Shown one piece after another: positions 17,107-26,600 of a stretch of 64,000 nucleotides of DNA. The notes below the pieces were generated by a model. It did not search any database. It was not told the origin of the DNA and saw only the letters and a list, made by a program, of their open reading frames with translations. The first letter of the stretch is position 1; each line of letters starts with the position of its first letter. The position numbers and the translations under genes are program-made. Source of the DNA: a virus; IMG/VR virus record IMGVR_UViG_3300031951_000037, positions 62,001-126,000 of that record. One strand, 5' to 3'.

Positions 17107-18504
17107 ATGTCATTTAACGATTACCAGCGTCATTTAGAAAATACAAAGACCGAATTGGATTCGGTTAGTGGTTCATTCTGTGCCGCTAAGTGGAAGCAAG
17201 TGACCATGCACTTACAGAATGGCCACACGCATAGCTGTCACCACCCCAAAACACACCACGTACCGGTTGAAGAAATTAAAAGAAATCCAACTGCATTGCA
17301 TAACAGCGAATATAAAAAGCAGCAGAGAAAATTGATGCTTGAAGGTGAACGCCCTTCTGAGTGTGACTATTGCTGGAGAGTAGAAGATCAGGGAGATAGC
17401 TTTAGTGACCGAGTGTACAAGAGTGCAGACAACTGGGCCAAACCTTTTATTCAAGATATCGCTAGCAAGCCATGGGATGACAACGTTGATCCTAGCTACG
17501 TAGAAGTTAGCTTTGGTAATGTGTGCAACTTCAAGTGCAGTTATTGTGCGCCACATATCAGCAGTCAGTGGATGGAAGAAATTGAAAGACACGGTCCCTA
17601 TCCTACCAGCGATAACTTTAACAATCTAGATTGGCTAAAGAGTCAGAACATGATTCCGATTCCCAATAGAGAAGAAAACCCATACGTTGACGCTTTTTGG
17701 GAATGGTGGCCAAGAATGTATAATAGTTTGCAGCACTTTAGAATTACGGGCGGCGAACCACTATTAAACAAAAACACTTTCAAGGTATTGGACTATATTA
17801 TTGATAATCCTAATCCTAACCTAGAAGTAAGTATCAATACTAATATGAATGCACCTGACGATATTCTTGACAAGTTTTTAGAGAAGGTCAAGATCATTCA
17901 TGGTGAAAATAAATTAAAGAACTTTAAGTTGTTTACAAGTGCCGAAGCTCATGGTAGACAGAGTGAGTATATCAGATTTGGAATGAATTATGATAAATGG
18001 TTAGGCAACATTCATAAAACTTACAAAGAAGTTCCGGGTATTCAGTTCACCATTATGAGCACCTACAACTTCCTAAGTATGACTTCATATATTCCATTCT
18101 TGAAAGATGTGCTAGATATTAAGTTAGAGTATCATCGTTGGGACGATCACAGAACCCCGATGTTACTTGACATTCCATATCTAAGATTCCCCAATCATCA
18201 GGCAATATTCATTATGGAACCAGAGCAGCTACAAATGATCTATGATCAGGTTACATTCATGTACCAAAATCTTGAATACAAGAACTGGTATGGTAGTGCT
18301 AACCGTGGGTTCTTTGAACATGAGGCTGACAAATTGAAAAGAATCTACAATATCGCTAAAGACAATGTTGTAACGGAAGTCACCGAAAATAATCGCAGAA
18401 ACTTTGTAAAGTTTGTTGATGAGCATGACAAGCGCCGAGGCACGAACTTCTTAGCGACATTCCCTGAGTACGGGGAAGTTTACTATAAGTGGAAGAATAT
18501 GTAA
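17107..18504 (+). CDS. Radical SAM protein (twitch-type)
   Basis: The cluster-binding motif is C140-x3-C144-x2-C147 (NVCNFKCSYC). ITGGEPLL at about residue 215 is the classical SAM-binding GGE strand. An N-terminal Cys/His-rich part (CAAKWKQV, HSCHHPKTHHV, ECDYCWRVED) could bind a second cluster or zinc. Length 465 residues matches the phage 'twitch domain-containing' radical SAM proteins known from marine T4-like viruses, whose substrate is unresolved. It sits inside the glycan cluster, so modification of a sugar or a peptide/fibre residue are both possible. Confidence 0.85.
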   Translation: MSFNDYQRHLENTKTELDSVSGSFCAAKWKQVTMHLQNGHTHSCHHPKTHHVPVEEIKRNPTALHNSEYKKQQRKLMLEGERPSECDYCWRVEDQGDSFSDRVYKSADNWAKPFIQDIASKPWDDNVDPSYVEVSFGNVCNFKCSYCAPHISSQWMEEIERHGPYPTSDNFNNLDWLKSQNMIPIPNREENPYVDAFWEWWPRMYNSLQHFRITGGEPLLNKNTFKVLDYIIDNPNPNLEVSINTNMNAPDDILDKFLEKVKIIHGENKLKNFKLFTSAEAHGRQSEYIRFGMNYDKWLGNIHKTYKEVPGIQFTIMSTYNFLSMTSYIPFLKDVLDIKLEYHRWDDHRTPMLLDIPYLRFPNHQAIFIMEPEQLQMIYDQVTFMYQNLEYKNWYGSANRGFFEHEADKLKRIYNIAKDNVVTEVTENNRRNFVKFVDEHDKRRGTNFLATFPEYGEVYYKWKNM

Positions 18505-19283
18505 TGCGTGTAGCACTATGCATAAGTGGTCAGCCAAGAACATGGAAAAACTCATATTATACATGGGTTGAACACTTATTGCCCGGTGTAGAAAAAGATA
18601 TTTTCTTCCATTTATGGGATTATAACACATTGCCGGGAATAGTAGTACAGTCAGGAGTATCTAAACTTGAGGATGTTCCTATTTCAGAAGAAGAAAAACA
18701 AGAAATACTAGATACGTATCAACCTAAGAAATATAAGTTTGATAGTAGAAATGTTAATCCGGTTGAACGTGACAAAGATCCTAGTATACTGTCTGATTAT
18801 GTGAAATATCCATTAGGTTGGTGGTGTAGAAGTCAGTATCATAGCTTATACTATGCTGCCAATCTAAAAAGACAATACGAACTTGAAAACAATTTTGAAT
18901 ACGATGTTGTGTTTAGAATGAGAACTGATCTATATTTTATGGAAAACTTAAACATGCCCGCTACAATTCGTCCTAACGAGTTCTACAGCAAAAGCAACGG
19001 CTACATGGATAACGTTGAAGCCTTTATGATAGGTGATACATTTTATTTTGCTGATAGTTTTACATACGACCAAGCGGCAGAGTTCATCTATGGATTAAAC
19101 TTCATTGATGCTAGACACGTTGCACCCGCACACATATTATGTCCTCCACCTGAGGTTGGGTTATATCCCTTTTTGTGTGCTAGTGGAATAAAAAATGTCA
19201 GTTGCCCGCAAAACATAAAGATATTACGAAATCAAGAATATCTTGACATAAGAGGAAGGTTAGCACACTATGAAGTCGTATAA
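18504..19283 (+). CDS. Putative glycosyltransferase, first of three tandem paralogues
   Basis: ATG 18504 overlaps the previous stop (TAATG) and is preferred over GTG 18489. The start MRVALCISGQPRTWKNSY is repeated in variant form in the next two genes. YDVVFRMRTDLYF at about residue 130 is a strand followed by an R-x-D turn, and its counterparts occupy the same position in the paralogues. The family looks like a small GT-A or fringe-type transferase. The enzymatic call is inferred from the fold-like pattern and the location among glycan genes. Confidence 0.65.
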   Translation: MRVALCISGQPRTWKNSYYTWVEHLLPGVEKDIFFHLWDYNTLPGIVVQSGVSKLEDVPISEEEKQEILDTYQPKKYKFDSRNVNPVERDKDPSILSDYVKYPLGWWCRSQYHSLYYAANLKRQYELENNFEYDVVFRMRTDLYFMENLNMPATIRPNEFYSKSNGYMDNVEAFMIGDTFYFADSFTYDQAAEFIYGLNFIDARHVAPAHILCPPPEVGLYPFLCASGIKNVSCPQNIKILRNQEYLDIRGRLAHYEVV

Positions 19284-20139
19284 GATAGCAGTCTGTTTGA
19301 GCGGCGAGGCGCGCACTTGGGAGCATTGTGCAACCAACATACTAGAATTCTACAAAAGCGATGTTCACGAAGTAAAGTTTTTTGGACATACCTGGACTGA
19401 AAGCGACTATAGAAAAGAGCATGAATACTATGGTGTGGAAAGATACGAACGCTACGATAATACAGTGCTAAATCTCAAAATGCGAAACAAAATTAATTAT
19501 CAAAAACTAGTAGTGGATAATAAATCGGTAGTCAACGACACACCTGAACCAAGCGTTATAAGTTTTGATGAATGTACATATGGTCTCAAACGAGCAGCAA
19601 ACTTAGTCAAGCCTACAGTGTATGTGCATATGAGCTACAGTATCATGAAAGCTAACTGGCTTAAAACAATGTACGAAATAGAAAACGATATGCGTTTTGA
19701 TTTAGTAGTTAGAGCAAGACATGACACATACTATATGCCCGGTACAACGTTTGACAGTTATATACCTAATAATATAGAGCCAACTGTAATACATGGTGCC
19801 ATCAACACCTTTCCAATGGAATATTGGCAAAACCACTTTAATGACGTATTATTCTTTGGATCAAGTAGAGTGATGAATACTGTATGTGATTTTTACAGAT
19901 ACTATAGTACGGGAAAGTTTTGGGAACTATTAGATACACACTGGAACGACCCTTATGTAAAAATCTGCGGGTATAATGTTAGTTTGTATAAATGGTTAGC
20001 AATGAAAAACATAAGGGTAAAAGAAACTCCCCTCTTGTTTAATACTGCTGTGTTTAGAAAAAAAGCAGCAGACGAACTATATAGATTGCCTCAAGATGCG
20101 GAAGCAATTTTAGATGTTGAAAGAGGGTTGTTCCGATGA
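19270..20139 (+). CDS. Putative glycosyltransferase, second tandem paralogue
   Basis: The N-terminus MKSYKIAVCLSGEARTWEH parallels CISGQPRTW upstream and CFSGVIRTG downstream. FDLVVRARHDTYYMPG is the counterpart of the RTD strand. It overlaps the previous gene by 14 bases and the next by 4, so the three form a coupled set. Sugar and acceptor are unknown. Confidence 0.65.
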   Translation: MKSYKIAVCLSGEARTWEHCATNILEFYKSDVHEVKFFGHTWTESDYRKEHEYYGVERYERYDNTVLNLKMRNKINYQKLVVDNKSVVNDTPEPSVISFDECTYGLKRAANLVKPTVYVHMSYSIMKANWLKTMYEIENDMRFDLVVRARHDTYYMPGTTFDSYIPNNIEPTVIHGAINTFPMEYWQNHFNDVLFFGSSRVMNTVCDFYRYYSTGKFWELLDTHWNDPYVKICGYNVSLYKWLAMKNIRVKETPLLFNTAVFRKKAADELYRLPQDAEAILDVERGLFR

Positions 20140-20957
20140 GAATTGCAGTATGCTTTAGTGGGGTTATAAGAACAGGAGTGTTATGTGTTGATAACATAAA
20201 ACGTTTCTTAGGAGACATGCTACCAAACTGCGATTTTTTCCTACACACATGGGATTACGAAACTAATAAGCCTTTTGCTAGAACGCACTGGAACGATATT
20301 CCATTTATTCAGCGACTTGACGAACCGTTACGTCAAGAAAAACTACAAAAATTCATTGAAGCATACAATCCAATAAAGTTTAAGGTAGATAGTTATTCAG
20401 AGTTTATGAATAGCGTTACTAATAAACAGTTTCCTATAGTGTGGCATACGCTGTCTAGAAGCTTTGAGCTTAAAAGACAACATGAACTGGAAAACAATTT
20501 TACGTATGATGTAGTAATAAAGATTCGCCCAGACGTTATATTTCCCGATTACAAGAGTCTGCGAAAAGCATTAGCTAGAATAGATATATCTAAACCGGTT
20601 ATTTACAGTGATCCGCATATAGCTCATAGGTTAGATGATGTATTTTGGATCACAAATAGCCAGGTCGCTGATACAATGATTAGATTAGTAGCGGAACCTA
20701 GGATGCCACCAGATAACTTTAATACAGCAGTGGTTGAGTTCATACGAAATAATGGAATATCTCATTTACCGATTGCGGGCATTGATCAGATTTGCTATAC
20801 TATATACAGATATGAATCGTACATGCTTGACCCTATGACAAATTTCCGTGAATGCTATATGAACGATCTTATACATTACAGTTCTGTACCTGCCGAAGAA
20901 ATACAAGGAGTGTTTCGTTACAACGATAAAAATAACTTATATAGGACAGTGAAATGA
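20136..20957 (+). CDS. Putative glycosyltransferase, third tandem paralogue
   Basis: The protein starts MRIAVCFSGVIRTGVLCVDN and carries YDVVIKIRPDVIFPD at about residue 125, aligned with RMRTD and RARHD in its two neighbours. KRQHELENNF in the preceding helix is nearly identical to KRQYELENNF of the first paralogue, which supports duplication. It overlaps the following SGNH gene by 4 bases. Confidence 0.65.
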   Translation: MRIAVCFSGVIRTGVLCVDNIKRFLGDMLPNCDFFLHTWDYETNKPFARTHWNDIPFIQRLDEPLRQEKLQKFIEAYNPIKFKVDSYSEFMNSVTNKQFPIVWHTLSRSFELKRQHELENNFTYDVVIKIRPDVIFPDYKSLRKALARIDISKPVIYSDPHIAHRLDDVFWITNSQVADTMIRLVAEPRMPPDNFNTAVVEFIRNNGISHLPIAGIDQICYTIYRYESYMLDPMTNFRECYMNDLIHYSSVPAEEIQGVFRYNDKNNLYRTVK

Positions 20958-21748
20958 TTGATTTCCTATACGCAAATGGATGTAGCTGGACAGCCGGCAA
21001 CGGCATTCAAGATGACCCAAGTTTATCCGATTTGGAACCTGTTGAGAGATGGAGTCATCTCGTACCAAACGCATGGCCTAGTGTAGTCGCAGAAAAATTG
21101 GGCGTTGAACATATCAACGAAGCTCAGGGCGCCGGCAGCAATGCACGTATGGTTAGAACCACGTGCGATTTCTTACGGAACTATCCAAAGGAAAAATATA
21201 GTTCATTGGTAGTAATGTTGGGCTGGACTACGGTTGACAGAAATGAAGTATATTTACGTGAAGACGAAAAAGAAGGATGGTGCATGTTTAATGCTACACA
21301 GCCGGTTAGTTCACACGGTGTACCCTTCAGACCAGACTTTAGTAAGGACTATTTGCGAATCATTGATGAGTGGCAAAAAGACTATATCTTAAATGTGTAC
21401 TCAAATCATAATAACTATGTTAAGTTTCTGCAAGAAATGTATCTTATGAGCAATCTACTAGAAAACTTGGGCATAAGGTATTTGTTCTTTAGCAGCTTGC
21501 CATGGAGAACTGCATGGATGCCAAATCATGATAGTTTTGATATATCAGAAAGATTTGCTCAAGAAATTGCAGCAGTACAAAAGCCCTGCATTTTGAATAC
21601 CCGAGATTCAGATGAATCATTAAATGTAATGAGTATTTTTTGCAATATTAATCAAATCCCAATGGCTACCGATTGCCACACTATGATAGAAGGACACAGA
21701 AGATGGGGCGAACATCTATATCAGGAGTTTACTAATATTTATGGATAA
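20954..21748 (+). CDS. SGNH-hydrolase-like protein 1
   Basis: The N-terminal strand and nucleophile elbow FLYANGCSWTAGNG replaces the usual GDS with GCS, keeping the Ser. A block II-like Asn region (NEAQGAGSNARMV) and a LGWTTVDR strand follow. TDCHTMIEGHRRWGEHLY near the C-terminus resembles the D-x-x-H end of SGNH enzymes. It is the first of three such genes in a row. It might be a sugar O-acetyl esterase or transferase, but no substrate can be read from sequence. Confidence 0.65.
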   Translation: MIDFLYANGCSWTAGNGIQDDPSLSDLEPVERWSHLVPNAWPSVVAEKLGVEHINEAQGAGSNARMVRTTCDFLRNYPKEKYSSLVVMLGWTTVDRNEVYLREDEKEGWCMFNATQPVSSHGVPFRPDFSKDYLRIIDEWQKDYILNVYSNHNNYVKFLQEMYLMSNLLENLGIRYLFFSSLPWRTAWMPNHDSFDISERFAQEIAAVQKPCILNTRDSDESLNVMSIFCNINQIPMATDCHTMIEGHRRWGEHLYQEFTNIYG

Positions 21749-22538
21749 GAAAAAAATTGTAGTATGCGGAGATAGCTTTAACGTCGGCATCGGCCTTGTT
21801 GATATGGAAAAGCAGCGATATGGCCAGCTCGTCGCAGATGAATTGGGGCATGAATTAGTAATGCTGGCTAGAGGTAGTGCCTCAAACTATGCAGTGTTTC
21901 TTCAAGGCATGTATGCTAGTGAAATGACGCCCAAACCAAACTGTGTCATTATATGCGTAACAAGTTATGATAGAATTGAGTGGCTAGAAGATGAATTTGA
22001 AGATCATGTAACTCTTGATCTTTCTCATTTGAACTATCACTTATACCCGCCTCATCATCATCCTCAACCACATCATGATGGTCCATTGGATTTTTATTTT
22101 AAGGATAAGGTTGGGTATAATCCAAAACTATTGACTGAACAAGTTGGTGCAATTCCAGATTATCTAAGTTTATTAGATAAGAAGAATCCGGCTGGCTATT
22201 ATCAGAGATTGCATTCACAATCTCCTGAAAAATTAAAAATGTTGATGGAACATTATTTGACTGTTTGGTCTAACAATTCTATCAAACCTGATTACGATAG
22301 GGGACTGATACTGAGTGCCTACACTAAGATTACAAACAGTGGTATAAACTGTTTGGTTCTTTCAAGTGATCGCAAGTTTGATACCTTAATACCTAAGAAG
22401 GATTTGATTTACCACAATTGGGGACAATTGACAATGTTATATCCCGACACTATAGGTAGTCATCACGCAGATTATCCAGCACATGAAATTACTGCAAAAA
22501 TGATAATTGAAAGAATGCTAGAAAATGGATACAACTGA
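21741..22538 (+). CDS. SGNH-hydrolase-like protein 2
   Basis: Start IVVCGDSFNVGIG gives a GDS nucleophile motif at about residue 10. MLARGSASNYAV at about 45-56 is the second conserved block (G...N). An unusual His-rich stretch (YPPHHHPQPHHDG) lies near residue 112. SHHADYPAHE at the C-terminus offers a D/H pair. It overlaps both neighbours, so the three SGNH proteins are likely made together. Confidence 0.65.
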   Translation: MDKKKIVVCGDSFNVGIGLVDMEKQRYGQLVADELGHELVMLARGSASNYAVFLQGMYASEMTPKPNCVIICVTSYDRIEWLEDEFEDHVTLDLSHLNYHLYPPHHHPQPHHDGPLDFYFKDKVGYNPKLLTEQVGAIPDYLSLLDKKNPAGYYQRLHSQSPEKLKMLMEHYLTVWSNNSIKPDYDRGLILSAYTKITNSGINCLVLSSDRKFDTLIPKKDLIYHNWGQLTMLYPDTIGSHHADYPAHEITAKMIIERMLENGYN

Positions 22539-23430
22539 TGAGTTGATCTTGATAGCGAACGGCGATAGCTGGACCTATGGATGTGAAATAGTGGATCCTA
22601 TCCTGCTGGAAAAATATCCAAAGATCACTCATTTGACTGAGATAGACTATCTTCCTGAAAATGATAGTTATAGACTCTCTAGAGTATGGTCAACTAAGCT
22701 AGCAGAGTTATTAAAATGCAAGGTGATGAACATATCTGAGCCGGGCGATGACAACACTAGCATACTGTCTAGGACGCAAGAGTATGTCCTGCATTTACTG
22801 AGTCAGGGCGTAAAGCCCGAACAACTGTTTATCGTTATCGGTTGGACAAGTCCAGAACGCAGAGACTTTTGGTACAAGAGTGATGACAACACTCAAAGCT
22901 ATAAGTTTAAGCTTAACCCCCACACGCCAAAATATAATGAGCGTCCATTAACGGAGCTTACTAGGACATATGCATTGAACTTTTGGAATCCAGAAGAATA
23001 TATTGTTAGGTATGTCACTACCGTGTTGAACTTCCAAAACTTTTGTGTAGCGCATGGAATTAAGTTTTTAAGCTTTAATGCTTTCTATAGACAAAAAAAC
23101 GCGGACATTGGTACATGGCAAGATATCAATATTGAAGAACAACTTAACTCGTTGTCATTGGGAAACATCCCTATTTCAGATAATAGTACTCGTGAAGTCC
23201 ATCGTATAAATTACAATACAGTGTGGCAAAATATAGATAGTACCAGATACTATAATAAAGACAACGTGAATAATTCATTTAAGACATTTGTGGATAATAC
23301 GCTTGGGCCACAAGGATATACTGGATGGCACCCAAATGAAGATGGCCATAATTTATGGGCCACTCAACTATTTCGGTATATACAAGAACATAAGCTACTA
23401 AATATTGGATATGACTATGAACGAACCTAA
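22525..23430 (+). CDS. SGNH-hydrolase-like protein 3
   Basis: LILIANGDSWTYGCEI carries the GDS elbow, followed by NISEPGDDNTSI (G-x-x-x-N block) and IVIGWTSPERRDF, the same strand as LGWTTVDRNE in the first SGNH protein. The end GWHPNEDGHNLWA has the D-x-x-H-like catalytic terminus (HPNEDGH). This is the most canonical of the three. Substrate unknown; deacylation or acyl transfer on a glycan is a reasonable guess. Confidence 0.7.
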   Translation: MDTTDELILIANGDSWTYGCEIVDPILLEKYPKITHLTEIDYLPENDSYRLSRVWSTKLAELLKCKVMNISEPGDDNTSILSRTQEYVLHLLSQGVKPEQLFIVIGWTSPERRDFWYKSDDNTQSYKFKLNPHTPKYNERPLTELTRTYALNFWNPEEYIVRYVTTVLNFQNFCVAHGIKFLSFNAFYRQKNADIGTWQDINIEEQLNSLSLGNIPISDNSTREVHRINYNTVWQNIDSTRYYNKDNVNNSFKTFVDNTLGPQGYTGWHPNEDGHNLWATQLFRYIQEHKLLNIGYDYERT

Positions 23431-23860
23431 AATTGTAACTAAGCACTGGGGCCAAGAAACATGGATAGCTGACGGTGTTAGAACTCCATATGCATTAAAG
23501 CGTATTCTTTTTAAAGCTGGTAACAGAACGAGCTTGCAGGTGCACCAACAAAAGTTTGAAACTAACTATGTACTCTCAGGCACAGGCTTGTTGTATATCA
23601 GCAAAGACAAGTTTGACGTAGAACACTTCTTGAATAATTCAATGACACCAGCAGAAGTGGAAGAATACGAATCAACATTTGATATTGTACAACTTGAACC
23701 AGGCGTCACCTTTGATGTTCAACCTGGGTATGTCCATCGTGTAGTTGCCACTACAGACCTTGAATTCATTGAAGCAAGTACTCCAGAGCTTGATGACGTT
23801 ATAAGACTTCAGGACGATCAGAACAGAACGCATGGCAGAATACAGTATGAGCACCAGTAA
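23411..23860 (+). CDS. Cupin, phosphomannose isomerase type II-like
   Basis: ATG 23411 (or 23417) is preferred to a TTG at 23405. HWGQETWIAD, then RTSLQVHQQKFETNYVLSG and EPGVTFDVQPGYVHRVVA, follow the double cupin-motif pattern of mannose-6-phosphate isomerase / GDP-mannose pyrophosphorylase C-terminal domains, with candidate metal ligands in VHQQKFE and the later VHR. At 149 residues it is a stand-alone cupin. Encoded next to a sugar nucleotidyltransferase, it may isomerise a sugar phosphate. Confidence 0.7.
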   Translation: MTMNEPKIVTKHWGQETWIADGVRTPYALKRILFKAGNRTSLQVHQQKFETNYVLSGTGLLYISKDKFDVEHFLNNSMTPAEVEEYESTFDIVQLEPGVTFDVQPGYVHRVVATTDLEFIEASTPELDDVIRLQDDQNRTHGRIQYEHQ

Positions 23861-25406
23861 TACAGTAGTTATACCTACTGCTGGATTAGGCTCTAGAATG
23901 GGCAATCTTACTAAGAACCTAAACAAAGCCCTATTGCCCTACAAGAACAAGCCGGTATTGTCACATATCATAGATCAGTTTCCTGATAATACAGACTTTA
24001 TTATTCCTGTTGGACACTTGAGTCAACAGGTTAAAGACTATTGTAATATTGCACATGATGACAGAAATATAACGTTTGTTGAGATTGACGACTATACTTC
24101 TAGTATTAGTGGCACTGCCTATACTTTAAAAAGATGCTTGCATTTATTAAATAAACCGTTTTGGTATATACCCTGCGACACATATTTTAATATTGATCTA
24201 GTATCGTTGATCAATGACACCAGTAAAAACTATTATTTCACTAAGCAGGTAGATGAAGAATTAACCAATCTTTATACGATGTTCAAGACCGACGACATGG
24301 TTATCACTGACATGTTGTTTAAAGAACAATGCTCAACTGATTACGCAGCCTTTACCGGCGTCATGTATCTTGGTGATTATACAAGCTTTAATTCACGGCT
24401 ACGTGAGCTAGCAAGCAATGAAGTTATTTTTGCAATAGCCAGTGGTGAATCTACGATTGATCTAGCTAGCTGGATTGACTTCGGTAACATTGAAAGCTAT
24501 ACCGACGCAGTAAATGCTAGTCAAAAGTTTGACTTTAGTAAAGAAGATGAAATCACTTATGTCACTGAATCTAAGGTTGTCAAGTGGTGGGTAGATAAGT
24601 CTGTTACTGAAAACAAGTATAAGCGTACAGTAAATCATACTGAGATATATCCAAACAACTGTAAAATAGTTGGCAACTTTTTAGCATACGACTTATATCC
24701 TGGGAAAACATTGTACCAGCACAACAACGTTGAACACTTTAGTAGTTTACTAACATGGCTGGATACTAATGTTTGGCAGTATACGAACACAGATATAAAA
24801 GATAACTGCATTGATTTCTACAAGAATAAGACTATCCATAGAATTGACAAGTATCTTAGTAAGTATGTTGAACAAGAAAATGTCACAAGCGTAAATGGTA
24901 TTGATGTAAAAGATTATACATACTATCTAAACAACATAGACTATTCTTATTTGTCAGAGACAGTTCAAGCTTCGTATGTTCACGGCGACTTACAGTTTGA
25001 TAATATTATTTTAGGTGAAGACTATAGATTAATTGACTGGCGTCCTGACTTTGCGGGTAACACAGTAACCGGTGACATTTACTATGATTTGGCTAAGTTA
25101 GCTGGTGGATTCATTATTAACTATAGTAAGATCAAAGAGAACAACTTCAAGATTGACATTGTTGATAATAATGTTACATTGGAAATACCTTATATAGATA
25201 ACCATGAACAGTATTTTGACATATTGAAAAAGTTCGTAGACGAGAAAGAACTAGAGTGGAAGAAGGTAGAACTATTGATTCCTGTAATCTTTTGGAACAT
25301 GTCTCCACTACACACTAGTCCCTTTGATAAGTTTCTTTGGTACCTAGGTATTAAATTGTTCCAGGAGTATGAATCTAAATACTCTAATCATGAAGCAGTT
25401 CTATAG
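23832..25406 (+). CDS. Nucleotidyltransferase-kinase fusion
   Basis: Residues 10-230 form a sugar-phosphate or phosphocholine nucleotidyltransferase: AGLGSRMGNLTK at 17-28, the Lys in NKALLPY at 31-37, and PCDTYF at 114-119. Residues 290-520 resemble an aminoglycoside/choline kinase domain: VHGDLQFDNI at 383-392 (catalytic Asp in HGD, metal Asn), IDWR at 401-404 and the GDIYYDLAKL helix. The fusion could phosphorylate a small molecule and activate it as an NDP/CDP conjugate. ATG 23847 is an alternative start. It overlaps the cupin and dehydrogenase genes. Confidence 0.8.
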   Translation: MAEYSMSTSNTVVIPTAGLGSRMGNLTKNLNKALLPYKNKPVLSHIIDQFPDNTDFIIPVGHLSQQVKDYCNIAHDDRNITFVEIDDYTSSISGTAYTLKRCLHLLNKPFWYIPCDTYFNIDLVSLINDTSKNYYFTKQVDEELTNLYTMFKTDDMVITDMLFKEQCSTDYAAFTGVMYLGDYTSFNSRLRELASNEVIFAIASGESTIDLASWIDFGNIESYTDAVNASQKFDFSKEDEITYVTESKVVKWWVDKSVTENKYKRTVNHTEIYPNNCKIVGNFLAYDLYPGKTLYQHNNVEHFSSLLTWLDTNVWQYTNTDIKDNCIDFYKNKTIHRIDKYLSKYVEQENVTSVNGIDVKDYTYYLNNIDYSYLSETVQASYVHGDLQFDNIILGEDYRLIDWRPDFAGNTVTGDIYYDLAKLAGGFIINYSKIKENNFKIDIVDNNVTLEIPYIDNHEQYFDILKKFVDEKELEWKKVELLIPVIFWNMSPLHTSPFDKFLWYLGIKLFQEYESKYSNHEAVL

Positions 25407-26118
25407 CTTAAGTCAGTATCCTGGTAAAACTGGAACATACTACTACAATCTGTTCTTTAATAAGTTTGGTATTGACGCAACTTATACAGCATTGGGTTGC
25501 CAGCCACATGAATTCAATGACACGTTTAACCGCCTAGTCAACGATACTGATACGTGTGGCATCAGTGTGAGTATGCCATATAAAAACACAGTAACCCATC
25601 TGTGTAACGAATTAGACAAACAAGCTCACCTATATAATAGTTGCAATACAGTTACGGTAAACAATGGACATACCGTAGGATATAACTGCGACATATATGG
25701 ATTGTTGGGTATCATTTCTGAGATATCAGTTGACGATAAGATATCAATATTAGGCGATGGGTCTATGGGACAAATGTTCTATCGTTACCTAAACGACAAT
25801 AAATATTTTGATGTTACCGTGTATAGCAGAAAAAACAACAATTGGCATGACAGGCATGAACCAGCGAACGTCATAATAAATTGCACTAGCTTGGGCACGA
25901 GCGAACTTGTTTCTCCATTAATGTTGATTCCTGCAGGAACCTCGTGTATAATTGACTTAGCGTTAAACAAGTCCGTTTTATACGAGCAATGCTTAGCAAG
26001 CCATGTGAAGTACATAACTGGTACGAACTTTTACGCACATCAATTTGTAAAGCAGTTTGAAATATACACTGGTATAAAAATTACAGTTGAACAGTTTAAC
26101 GAAGTGGCAATTAAATGA
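25390..26118 (+). CDS. Shikimate dehydrogenase family oxidoreductase (AroE-like)
   Basis: Start MKQFYSLSQYPGKTGTYYYN at 25390 fits the AroE N-terminus better than ATG 25369. The substrate-site motif GISVSMPYKN (family V-T-x-P-x-K), YNSCNTV, then VGYNCDIYGLLG (family G-x-N-T-D-x-x-G) and the NCTSLGTSE strand are all present. ISILGDGSMGQMF is the dinucleotide-binding loop with a variant G-D-G-S-M-G. A true shikimate enzyme is unlikely in a phage; reduction of a keto-sugar or cyclitol is a more likely role. Confidence 0.75.
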   Translation: MKQFYSLSQYPGKTGTYYYNLFFNKFGIDATYTALGCQPHEFNDTFNRLVNDTDTCGISVSMPYKNTVTHLCNELDKQAHLYNSCNTVTVNNGHTVGYNCDIYGLLGIISEISVDDKISILGDGSMGQMFYRYLNDNKYFDVTVYSRKNNNWHDRHEPANVIINCTSLGTSELVSPLMLIPAGTSCIIDLALNKSVLYEQCLASHVKYITGTNFYAHQFVKQFEIYTGIKITVEQFNEVAIK

Positions 26119-26600
26119 TTATAAACAAACTTGTTATTGATATTGATGGTGTGTTGACAACCGGGCATGTACTATACAATATAGAAGGCAAAACCTTCAA
26201 GATTTTTGGGCCACACGATAAGGATGGTCTTAAACTAGTAACTAAGTATATCAGTGATATTACTTTTATCACTGCGGACAAGACTGGCTTTGATATCACT
26301 TACGCAAGAATCGTCAAAGATTGGAAGTTTCGTGATGATCAGTTAGTTTTGGTTCCGGAAGAATCTAGATTTGACTGGTTTGTAAGTAATTGTGATTTCA
26401 ACACAACTGCATATATTGCTGATGGTTACCACGATGCTCCCATATTAGAGCGGGTAGCACTCGGTATTGCCCCCAAAACTGCTAGAATTGAAGCAAGAAA
26501 TAGTGCTAATTATGTCACACCTAGTGATGCTGCAAATGGTGCTGTACTTGACGCATGTTTATATATTGAAAGAGTGATTAATGGACTTGAAACAGTTTAA
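26115..26600 (+). CDS. KdsC-like HAD phosphatase
   Basis: KLVIDIDGVLTTGHV (residues 5-18) is the HAD nucleophile motif in the KdsC form D-x-D-G-V-L-T. The missing cap domain, ~160-residue length, FKIFGPHDKDGLKL and the ITADK motif II are all features of the 3-deoxy-octulosonate-8-phosphate phosphatase/acylneuraminate-type subfamily. IADGYHDAPIL gives the motif IV acidic pair region (D-G-x-x-D). It likely dephosphorylates an intermediate of the sugar made by this cluster. Confidence 0.8.
   Translation: MIINKLVIDIDGVLTTGHVLYNIEGKTFKIFGPHDKDGLKLVTKYISDITFITADKTGFDITYARIVKDWKFRDDQLVLVPEESRFDWFVSNCDFNTTAYIADGYHDAPILERVALGIAPKTARIEARNSANYVTPSDAANGAVLDACLYIERVINGLETV

Noticed and set aside
25390-26118. 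True shikimate dehydrogenase (aroE) naming
   Set aside because: The substrate motif is altered (SVSMPYK, GYNCD) and no other shikimate gene is present, so only family membership is claimed.
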